Assembly: GCA_031286285.1 (NCBI GenBank) | Contig: JAITUN010000325.1 | Span: 1 to 61,123 of the forward strand | From: Bacteroidales bacterium | GTDB lineage: Bacteria > Bacteroidota > Bacteroidia > Bacteroidales > WCHB1-69 | Direction: 5' to 3' | Length of the DNA: 61,123 nucleotides | Shown: positions 1 through 6,845 of the stretch, piece after piece | How the letters are laid out: each line of letters opens with the position of its first letter | How positions within the stretch are numbered: position 1 is the stretch's first letter | Notes under the pieces: generated by a model | Databases searched by the model: none | What the model was told of the DNA's origin: nothing | The model's input: only the letters and a program-made list of their open reading frames with translations | Made by a program: the position numbers and the translations under genes

Positions 1-446
1 GGGGGTAGGGAGGTGGAACTTGGAATTTGAGACAATTTTCTACCATAAATGTCAAAAATCTCCACACTCTTCAATTCCCATTCTCCATTCTCAATCATCA
101 ATTCCCCATCTGTTGGGTTGGGATAGATTTTTACTGCATCAATTTCATTAGTTTCAATTCCAACATCAATGCCTACAATGTTAAAGTCTTTCCATACAGC
201 TGCATTTTTATAGGCTGCAACGGAACCTTTAGGAACTTTTAAAGTGCAATTCTTTTGATATATACCCTGAAATACATCGGAAGGTAAGCCAACAGGCGTA
301 GGGTTGAGATTAGTAAAAGAAGTAAGTGCGTAACAATTAGAAAAAGACATACTTCCATAATTAATCACATTACTACCCATAGAAACAGAAGTTAAACGTT
401 CACACATGGCAAAAGCGCATTGTTCAATATTAGTTAAACTATTAAG
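1..446 (-). pseudogene. 5'-truncated BspA-like leucine-rich-repeat protein with T9SS sorting domain (partial)
   Basis: On the minus strand an uninterrupted frame runs from an in-frame stop at 447-449 to the window edge. It reads as BspA-type leucine-rich repeats (FANCERL/FSNCYALTSF-like units, here CAFAMCERLTSV and SMSFSNCYALTS), then the usual linker GLPSDVFQGI...LKVPKGSVAAYKNA, then the start of a type A T9SS sorting domain (KIYPNPTDGELMIENGEW, IFDIYGRKLS). The sorting domain is cut by the window end. The only in-frame ATG (405-407) lies inside a repeat, and there is no signal peptide, so the N-terminal part is missing although exported proteins of this family need one. A good -7 box lies just upstream at 463-470, which suggests an internal deletion that kept the promoter. 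The reading of family and truncation is firm; whether any product is made is unknown. Confidence 0.7.
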
Positions 447-462
447 TTAATTATTATCGCTG

Positions 463-470
463 CAAAAATA
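463..470 (-). promoter_or_regulatory. -7 box TATTTTTG, upstream of the truncated LRR gene
   Basis: CAAAAATA on the plus strand reads TATTTTTG on the minus strand, an exact match to the Bacteroidetes consensus TAnnTTTG. It points into the truncated LRR remnant. Confidence 0.5.
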
Positions 471-516
471 TATGAAATTTTAAATTCCAAAGCGTACAAA
501 CAAAGTTCCGTAGGAG

Positions 517-1584
517 TTATTTTATAATAGGTAACTGATATTGACCTTGTTGGTACAGAGGTATAGATACCCAGTCAAAGCTTTTATCAGAATAGATAGT
601 TAATAACCTTACTCCTAAAGGATAATTGTCATTCCATCCGGATGATTCCCCAACTAGAATATTAATAGTTCCATAAGGAAAAACTAAAGATTGCTGGTAA
701 GGTATATGCCAGTGTCCTGAAATCCAAAGGAAAGTGCCATTTTCTACAAATAATTTGAGAATATCCGGTTGTTGAAATGGTGCAATATGAGTCATAGTAA
801 TTACAGGCATATTTTTACTTTGTGCATATTTCAATGCTTCATTTACCCTGGCATAATGTTGATTGTATTCTTCTTTAGGAACATCATCAGGATATAATAA
901 CAAAGACGAATTTGCAGAAATGATAAAAAAATCTTTAATTTCCATCGTAATAAAATCATCGCCAAAAAAAGAGCGATAACGCTGTAATACTTCTGTTGTT
1001 ACCGAATCCGATAAATCATGATTTCCTGGAGTAAACAATATGGGTACCTTGACGTTAGCTACGATTTTCAAGAAATCATCAATTTTGTCATAGGTGTGGA
1101 TCATATCGCCTGCAAGCATTACGATGTCGGGATTAATTTCGTTGATGAGTTGAACTGCTCGAATAGCTGTTTCATCTTTAACATACCCCCATCCTAATTG
1201 AGGATCGCTCCAATGCACTATACGTAATCTTTTCAAAGAAACGACAACGGAACAGGTGTCCGATTTTTCACCCTCCTCTGTAGTAACTGTAATTATTGCA
1301 TTCCCTTTATTTATAGCAGTTACTAAACCCTCATCATTTACGGTAGCAGTTAAAGTGTCACTACTTGTCCAAATTACTCTTTTATTGATAACATTATCAG
1401 GATACAAGGTAGCAATTAACGTTTCCTTTTCGCCGATTTCAAGGATAAGTTCATTTTTATTAAGAATAAGGTTTGATACAAATATAGCTTCAGGATTAGG
1501 TTTTTGGCATGTAGAGAAAAGAAAAACACAAATCGTAAAGATTGTGAACCTTAAGAAAAATGAAAATAATAGAAGATTTTTCAT
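517..1584 (-). CDS. Secreted lipoprotein-like calcineurin-type metallophosphoesterase with Ig-like (Big_2) domain
   Basis: 355 aa. It has an N-terminal hydrophobic signal ending in LFSTC, compatible with a lipoprotein. A Big_2-type Ig-like domain follows (about 38-112: LTATLYPDNV, VIWTSSDTLTATV, GNAIITVTT). The calcineurin-like phosphoesterase domain covers about 115-330. Metal-binding motifs are visible in order: SDPQLGW (D-x-Q instead of the usual D-x-H, as in CPPED1-like members), AGDMIH, TPGNHD, MTHIAPF and SGHWH. The family hydrolyses phosphate esters with a two-metal centre; the substrate cannot be told. It is expected on the cell surface or in the periplasm. It is transcribed alone from a TATCTTTG box and followed by the LRR remnant. 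The start is the ATG directly before the signal peptide. Confidence 0.85.
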   Translation of the reverse strand: MKNLLLFSFFLRFTIFTICVFLFSTCQKPNPEAIFVSNLILNKNELILEIGEKETLIATLYPDNVINKRVIWTSSDTLTATVNDEGLVTAINKGNAIITVTTEEGEKSDTCSVVVSLKRLRIVHWSDPQLGWGYVKDETAIRAVQLINEINPDIVMLAGDMIHTYDKIDDFLKIVANVKVPILFTPGNHDLSDSVTTEVLQRYRSFFGDDFITMEIKDFFIISANSSLLLYPDDVPKEEYNQHYARVNEALKYAQSKNMPVITMTHIAPFQQPDILKLFVENGTFLWISGHWHIPYQQSLVFPYGTINILVGESSGWNDNYPLGVRLLTIYSDKSFDWVSIPLYQQGQYQLPIIK

Positions 1585-1615
1585 ATTCTAAAGATTTAAG
1601 TTTGTAAAATTTTGG

Positions 1616-1623
1616 CAAAGATA
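1616..1623 (-). promoter_or_regulatory. -7 box TATCTTTG for the metallophosphoesterase gene
   Basis: CAAAGATA on the plus strand gives TATCTTTG on the minus strand, 31 bases before the ATG at 1584. It is back to back with the promoter of the AddB-like gene. Confidence 0.6.
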
Positions 1624-1684
1624 ATAAAAACTAATCAGAGAAACATTATTGAAAAAGATAATTTCCAACCAACATGAGATTTTC

Positions 1685-1692
1685 TATTTTTG
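1685..1692 (+). promoter_or_regulatory. -7 box TATTTTTG for the AddB-like nuclease gene
   Basis: An exact TAnnTTTG match followed by GC. It lies inside the first codons of the longest open frame (ATG at 1674), which argues that the real start is the next in-frame ATG at 1716, 23 bases downstream of the box. Confidence 0.55.
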
Positions 1693-1715
1693 CAAACCCA
1701 AATTTTGCAAAACCA

Positions 1716-4340
1716 ATGCCCTCATTCCTTACCCACCTTGCAGAAAAAATTGCACAAAAAAGAGAAACCCCTTTAGAAAATACCGTGGTGGTAGTTCCTA
1801 ACAAAAGAGCTGGAAGAGAGTTGCTTCGGAAATTGGCACAGCATTTCACAAAACCTGTTTTTGCACCAAAAATCTTGTCGGTTTATGAATTTATTGAAAG
1901 TTTTTCCAACATAAAAAAAATAGATAACGACGTGCTTTTGTTGCGTCTTTTTGCAAATTACAAAGAAAAAAAGTCGGAAAAAAATGCTGATTTTGCCGCT
2001 TTTCTATCGTGGGCGCCACTCTTTTTAAGCGATATTAATGAGATTGACCTCCACTTGGCAGATGCAAATACCATTTTTTCAAATCTTTCGGAAATTAAAA
2101 CTTTAGAAACATCTTTCGGAAAAGAAAACCTTACCGAAACACAGAAAATTTATTTGAGCTTTTATAACCAACTTGCAGTTTTATATAAAGAGTTTACGGA
2201 AAGTTTGCGCGCTGAAAATGTTGGGTTTGAGGGGATGATTTATAAAGATGCGGTTTGTTTTATTAACCACAAAGGACACGAAGAAAACACAAAGGGTACA
2301 ATGCGTTACGTTTTTGCAGGAATTAATGCGGCTACACCTGCTGAATTGGAACTGTTGCACTATTTTTATTTGCATAAAAATGCTGAATTTTATTTTGATA
2401 TTGACCTCTTTTATGATGAAAAATATGGAAGTTTTATTAATGAAATAAGACAAAAACTGAGAATCTCGGAAATTCCGAAATCGAATTATTATAAAGATAT
2501 TCCCAAAAAAATCTGTGCTATAGGCGCCCCGAAACATACGGCACAAATTTATCAAGCCATTGAGATACTGAACAGTATTGAACAAAAACAGGGAAATCTG
2601 AATGATACGGTACTCGTACTCGCTGATGAATCTTTGCTCCTGCCATTCATTCATGCTTATGATACTGAAAAAACAAATATCACAATGGGATACCCGTTGA
2701 GCGCCACTTTCGCCGCCCAACAACTACTACAACTTATTGACTTTGAAAAACAAAACAACAGATTGCAAAAACCAATTTACCCATTGAAAACGCATGGATT
2801 TGAGTTCCTGAGAAATCTTTTGTTACATTTTCAAACACTTGAAAATAATATTGTTCAGTCTGATGAAAGAAACTATTATTCACTTATTGTTAATATTTTA
2901 GAGGATGTTTCTACATTACTGCGGAACTTTTTTGCTGAAAATTCAACATTGGATTTTGTGATTGTTGAGTTTTTTCTTAAAGAGAAACTGAATTCTACCT
3001 CCATTCCTTTTGCCGGAAATCTAAACGATGGTTTACAAATTATGGGATTGTTGGAAACACGGATGCTTGATTTTAAAAATGTTATCATACTATCCATGAA
3101 TGAAGGGGTTTTACCGAAAGGAAAAGCAACGCCCTCTATGTTGTTGTACGAAATTAAAAGACATTTTGGACTCCCTACCCACCAACAAAAAGATGACATT
3201 TTTGGATACCATTTTTTTAGATTGCTGCAACGTGCCGAAAATGTGTTTCTCATCTACGACAACGAATCTGTAAACACGTTAGCAGAAAAAAGCAGATTTA
3301 TCAACCAGCTGGAGTTTGAAATAAAAAAAATGAACTTTCAAAAAACAATTCAATTTGAAGAAAAAAAGTATGAACTTCGATTTTCATCTCCAAAAAACGA
3401 GACCAAAATCAGCATTGCAAAAACGGGATCTATTTATGAGAAACTAATCCGTTTTAAGTATTCTCCAACATCGTTAAATACTTATATTCAATGCCCTTTG
3501 CAATTTTATTTTAGATTTATTGAAGAGATTACAATTCCAAGAACTTTTGACCAAACCAATGAAAGCGCAGTTATCGGGACGGTGATTCATAAAGTTTTGG
3601 AGGAGATTTTTAAGGAGTTAAAGGAGAATCCTGCACAATTTACTGCCATTTTGTCGAAATATGAAAATAATATGGATGATGTGCTGCCGCTTGTATTTCG
3701 CGCCCAACCGGAAATTGGAAATGAAGATATTACGAAAGGTAAATTGTATTTAGCCTATAAAATTGCACAAAAAAGCATTATAGATTACATTAAAGTAGTT
3801 CAAAAAGAATGGGAAATTTCCCCTTTCCAAATTATCTCTACAGAAACTCCAATAGCTGCTGAAATAGAAGTTGATGAAAATAAATTACGCTTTAAAGGAA
3901 CAGCAGACCGCATTGAGATGCGCGATAATAAAGTTACCATTTTAGATTACAAAACAGGAAAAGTGGATGCGAAAAAACTGCAATGTATAACCGAAGATTT
4001 TGCAACTGTTTTTTCCGAACCGGAAAAATCTCAACTCTTTCAACTTTTGTGTTACACTTATCTATATCAACACAGCGATCTTTCTTCTTTGGTTTCAACC
4101 GATGAGATTCAATGTGGAATTATTGCATTTCAGGAACTGTACAAACAGAACGAAGCGTATATTTGCTACGCCCAAATAGATAAAAATCAAGTGTTAACCC
4201 ATGAGGTTTTACAGATGTTTGAAGAGCATCTAAAACAACTCTTTTCAGCTATTTTAGATAAAAAAACTCCATTTCTTCAATCCAAAGACCCTGAAAAAAC
4301 CTGTGTCTATTGTGATTATAAGGGGATTTGTAATTTGTAA
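1716..4340 (+). CDS. AddB/RexB-like PD-(D/E)XK exonuclease with Fe-S cluster
   Basis: 874 aa from the ATG at 1716; the frame is open to ATG 1674, but that start overlaps a promoter box. The N-terminal half resembles a helicase that has lost its ATPase motif (VVVPNKRAGRELLRKL). The C-terminal nuclease has the PD-(D/E)XK core at about 725-750 (GTADRIE, LDYKTG). Cys593 (YIQCP) and Cys863/866/872 (CVYCDYKGIC) are the four ligands of the Fe-S 'staple' known from AddB and related nucleases. The role is probably double-strand-break end processing together with an AddA-like UvrD helicase, which is not in this window. An in-frame CACAAAGG-type repeat at 2266-2296 encodes NHKGHEENTKG, which looks like an insertion relative to the family (from memory). 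Family assignment is confident; the gene name is left open because Bacteroidetes members are divergent. Confidence 0.85.
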   Translation: MPSFLTHLAEKIAQKRETPLENTVVVVPNKRAGRELLRKLAQHFTKPVFAPKILSVYEFIESFSNIKKIDNDVLLLRLFANYKEKKSEKNADFAAFLSWAPLFLSDINEIDLHLADANTIFSNLSEIKTLETSFGKENLTETQKIYLSFYNQLAVLYKEFTESLRAENVGFEGMIYKDAVCFINHKGHEENTKGTMRYVFAGINAATPAELELLHYFYLHKNAEFYFDIDLFYDEKYGSFINEIRQKLRISEIPKSNYYKDIPKKICAIGAPKHTAQIYQAIEILNSIEQKQGNLNDTVLVLADESLLLPFIHAYDTEKTNITMGYPLSATFAAQQLLQLIDFEKQNNRLQKPIYPLKTHGFEFLRNLLLHFQTLENNIVQSDERNYYSLIVNILEDVSTLLRNFFAENSTLDFVIVEFFLKEKLNSTSIPFAGNLNDGLQIMGLLETRMLDFKNVIILSMNEGVLPKGKATPSMLLYEIKRHFGLPTHQQKDDIFGYHFFRLLQRAENVFLIYDNESVNTLAEKSRFINQLEFEIKKMNFQKTIQFEEKKYELRFSSPKNETKISIAKTGSIYEKLIRFKYSPTSLNTYIQCPLQFYFRFIEEITIPRTFDQTNESAVIGTVIHKVLEEIFKELKENPAQFTAILSKYENNMDDVLPLVFRAQPEIGNEDITKGKLYLAYKIAQKSIIDYIKVVQKEWEISPFQIISTETPIAAEIEVDENKLRFKGTADRIEMRDNKVTILDYKTGKVDAKKLQCITEDFATVFSEPEKSQLFQLLCYTYLYQHSDLSSLVSTDEIQCGIIAFQELYKQNEAYICYAQIDKNQVLTHEVLQMFEEHLKQLFSAILDKKTPFLQSKDPEKTCVYCDYKGICNL
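2266..2296 (+). repeat. CACAAAGG-type dispersed repeat, in frame inside the AddB-like gene
   Basis: ACCACAAAGGACACGAAG followed by AAAACACAAAGGG. It is related, in the opposite orientation, to the right half of the element in hydF (6280-6319) and to 18041-18075. It is read in frame as NHKGHEENTKG. Confidence 0.55.
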
Positions 4341-4347
4341 AATAGTA

Positions 4348-4355
4348 TATCTTTG
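4348..4355 (+). promoter_or_regulatory. -7 box TATCTTTG for the AAA ATPase gene
   Basis: An exact TAnnTTTG match followed by GCGAAAA, the same extension seen after the boxes at 20880 (plus) and 60544 (minus). The ATG is 57 bases downstream. It starts 8 bases after the stop codon of the preceding gene. Confidence 0.55.
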
Positions 4356-4385
4356 CGAAAAATTTCGTTGCGATTTTTTTCGCAA
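4353..4385. other. 10-bp perfect inverted repeat overlapping the -7 box
   Basis: TTGCGAAAAA (4353-4362) and TTTTTCGCAA (4376-4385) are perfect inverted copies around a 13-base loop. There is no T-tract after the right arm, so it does not look like a terminator. The left arm overlaps the promoter box, which fits an operator or a 5'-UTR fold. Confidence 0.45.
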
Positions 4386-4412
4386 TAGCAAGTATCTATA
4401 TTATAATCTTTT

Positions 4413-5504
4413 ATGACAAATCCATTCAAATTTGGCACCATCGTTTCCGAAGATTTTTTCACGAACCGGCAGGTAGAATGTCAAAAATTATCCCAAATTA
4501 TTGCAAGTAGCAATCATGTTATTATGATTGCACCGCGCAGATTTGGTAAAACAAGTTTGGTAAACAAAGTAGTAACTCAAACAAAAAGACCGGTATTGTG
4601 GTTAGATTTACAACTTATTACCAATGTTAGTGATTTTGCTATTCAACTCATGAAACAACTTTTCAAAAAATATCCTTTTGAAAGATTGAAATTTTTGATA
4701 AGCCATTTCAGAATTGTTCCTTCGTTATCAATACATCCCATAACCAACAATGTAGAAATTGCTTTTGAACCCCGTGTGGATAGTTTTGTACATTTGGAAG
4801 ATGTGCTCAATCTCATAGAAAAGTTAGGTGAAGAGCGGGCGCGTCCTATAGTGGTATTTGATGAATTTCAAGAATTAATATCATTGGAAAAATCGTTGGA
4901 TAAGCGTTTGCGTTCTGTGATTCAGTTTCATAAAAACATTAATTATCTTTTCCTTGGAAGCGCAGAATCTTTAATGAAACAAATTTTTGAAAATAAAAAA
5001 TCCCCTTTTTATCATTTTGGGCAATTATTCACTTTGGATAAAATCCCATATCATGATTTTTACAATTTCCTTATTACCCATTTTGAAGTTTTATCTGACA
5101 ATGCTAATGAAATAACAGAGAAAATCTTAGAGTTTTCGAACTGCCATCCCTATTATACACAACAATTGGCGTTTCATATCTGGTTGACATTAGAACATGG
5201 TAATTATTCGGATGATATTATAGAAACCATCGTAGATTACATTATTTTACTGCATAACAATGATTTTGAAAGGTTATGGAATACTTTTAACAATACTGAT
5301 AAAAGAGTATTGATTGAAATAGCATTTGAACAAACAAACCTGTTATCAACTTCAGTATCATACAAAAATGGAAGTTCTACAAGTACTATTTATAGCGCAT
5401 TAAAACGATTAACAGAAAAGGGTATTTTGATTAAAACAGACAAATACGAAATTGATGATCCTTTTTTTAAAAATTGGATTATTAAAAAACGTTCAACTTC
5501 TTAA
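4413..5504 (+). CDS. AAA ATPase of the archaeal-type (ATPase_2-like) family
   Basis: 363 aa. Walker A is APRRFGKTS at about 40-48 and Walker B is PIVVFDEFQEL at about 147-157. The N-terminus MTNPFKFGTIVSEDFFTNR is typical of this family. The C-terminal part (about 275-360: DKRVLIEIA, SSTSTIYSALKRLTEKGIL) looks like a winged helix. These proteins are STAND-like ATPases of mostly unknown function, often next to nucleases or in accessory regions. It has its own promoter with an inverted repeat and ends about 35 bases before hydF, so the two may be co-transcribed. No partner gene is evident. Confidence 0.75.
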   Translation: MTNPFKFGTIVSEDFFTNRQVECQKLSQIIASSNHVIMIAPRRFGKTSLVNKVVTQTKRPVLWLDLQLITNVSDFAIQLMKQLFKKYPFERLKFLISHFRIVPSLSIHPITNNVEIAFEPRVDSFVHLEDVLNLIEKLGEERARPIVVFDEFQELISLEKSLDKRLRSVIQFHKNINYLFLGSAESLMKQIFENKKSPFYHFGQLFTLDKIPYHDFYNFLITHFEVLSDNANEITEKILEFSNCHPYYTQQLAFHIWLTLEHGNYSDDIIETIVDYIILLHNNDFERLWNTFNNTDKRVLIEIAFEQTNLLSTSVSYKNGSSTSTIYSALKRLTEKGILIKTDKYEIDDPFFKNWIIKKRSTS

Positions 5505-5507
5505 ACC

Positions 5508-5539
5508 TTAAATTATTAAATTATTAAATTTTTAAATAA
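5508..5539. repeat. Four tandem 8-bp units TTAAATTA-type before hydF
   Basis: TTAAATTA, TTAAATTA, TTAAATTT, TTAAATAA occupy nearly the whole spacer and abut the hydF start codon at 5540. Related TTTTTAAA units recur at 60234-60305. Confidence 0.6.
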
Positions 5540-6817
5540 ATGATAAACTCAAAACCCCACATCGGTATTTTCGGGCGGCGCAACAACGGGAAAAGCGCGC
5601 TCATCAATGCACTTACCGGACAAGAGATTGCTATCGTATCTGATGTTCCCGGCACTACCACCGACCCCGTAAAAAAAAGTATGGAGATCTTCGGCATCGG
5701 TCCTGTTGTCCTCATTGATACTGCCGGACTGGACGACGAAAACGAACTGGGGAAAAAACGAGTGGAAAAGACTGAAAACGTGCTGAAACAGATTGATTTG
5801 GCAATCCTTGTGCTTACCAACTACCAATTTGAGGAGATTGAAGAAAAACTGACAGGTAAACTTCGTACGTTGGATACGCCCTTTGTCATCGTTAATAATA
5901 AATCGGATATTACTGCTCCAAAAGATGTTATTATTGAAAACGAAACTGTTATTTCTTTAAGTGCAAAAACAGGAGATGGGCTTCCCGAATTGATAGAAAG
6001 TCTTAAACAAAAGATGCCCGTTTCTGCATATCAAACCCATTCATTATTGGAAGGGATTGTAAAAGAAAACGATACCGTGCTGCTCATTACCCCCATTGAC
6101 AGCGAAGCGCCGGAAGGGAGGCTGATTTTACCGCAAGTACAAACCATCCGCGCCATTTTAGACCAAAACGCGGTTGCAGTGGTTCTAAAGGAGGATAAGA
6201 TACGATCATTCTTTAAGTCAAAAAAAATAACCGCAAAGAGCGCAGAGAGTTTACGCAAAGAGCGCAAAGGGTTAACATTCTTTGTGTCCTTTGTGAAAAC
6301 ACTTTGTGTCCTTTGTGGTAAAAAAAAATCAAGTCAGATAGATTTAGTAATTACCGACAGCCAGGTGTTTAAAATGGTGGCACCGCTCGTTCCGCCGGAG
6401 ATCCCCCTTACCAGTTTCAGTATTTTATTGGCAAGATTCAAAGGTGATTATGAGAACTATCTAAAAGGCACTCCCCAAATAGAAAATCTAAAGGATGGCG
6501 ATTCGGTGCTCATCATGGAGTCGTGCACCCATCTTACCTCCTGCGAAGATATTGGACGCGTGAAGATTCCGAAATGGCTTACCGAATATACAGGGAAAAC
6601 CTTACATTTTGATTTTGTTTCAGGATTAACACCCATAGAAAACATGGAGAAATACGCATTGGTTGTGCAGTGTGGCGGCTGCATGATTACCAAAAAACAA
6701 CTCCTTAATCGGCTAAAACCGGCAGTAGATGCCGGCATTCCCATAACCAACTATGGAATGTTGATTGCATTCATTGAGGGGATTTTTGAACGAGCGACTG
6801 AAAAGATATATGAATAA
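5540..6817 (+). CDS. hydF: [FeFe]-hydrogenase H-cluster maturation GTPase HydF
   Basis: 425 aa. HydF is the scaffold/GTPase that, with HydE and HydG (not in this window), builds the 2Fe subcluster of [FeFe]-hydrogenase. The N-terminal Era-like GTPase shows G1 GRRNNGKS (12-19), PGTTTDP, DTAG and NNKSD. The C-terminal cluster-binding domain has CTH (Cys329, His331) and QCGGC (Cys378, Cys381). The family motif is usually C-x-H...H-C-x-x-C, so the second His is Gln377 here. Between KEDKIRSFFKSKK and DLVITDSQ lies an extra segment of about 35 residues (ITAKSAESLRKERKG... LCVLCGKKK), which is encoded by a dispersed repeat at 6230-6319 and would sit between conserved blocks. HydF implies an [FeFe]-hydrogenase elsewhere and a fermentative metabolism. 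Confidence 0.93.
   Translation: MINSKPHIGIFGRRNNGKSALINALTGQEIAIVSDVPGTTTDPVKKSMEIFGIGPVVLIDTAGLDDENELGKKRVEKTENVLKQIDLAILVLTNYQFEEIEEKLTGKLRTLDTPFVIVNNKSDITAPKDVIIENETVISLSAKTGDGLPELIESLKQKMPVSAYQTHSLLEGIVKENDTVLLITPIDSEAPEGRLILPQVQTIRAILDQNAVAVVLKEDKIRSFFKSKKITAKSAESLRKERKGLTFFVSFVKTLCVLCGKKKSSQIDLVITDSQVFKMVAPLVPPEIPLTSFSILLARFKGDYENYLKGTPQIENLKDGDSVLIMESCTHLTSCEDIGRVKIPKWLTEYTGKTLHFDFVSGLTPIENMEKYALVVQCGGCMITKKQLLNRLKPAVDAGIPITNYGMLIAFIEGIFERATEKIYE
6230..6319. repeat. About 90-bp CGCAAAG/CTTTGTG repeat inserted in frame in hydF
   Basis: It starts ACCGCAAAGAGCGCAGAGAG and ends CACTTTGTGTCCTTTGTGGT. The ends are imperfect inverted copies (ACCGCAAAG / CTTTGTGGT). Internally it has two CGCAAAGAGCGC-like units and two CTTTGTGTCCTTTGTG units. 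No stop codon is introduced in the hydF frame. Confidence 0.65.
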
Positions 6818-6845
6818 CAAACTTCGGAATAGAACTTGCTTTCTA

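Noticed and set aside
27..242. 71-aa plus-strand open frame
   Set aside because: It is the antisense of the LRR/T9SS remnant, whose minus-strand reading matches known sorting-domain motifs.
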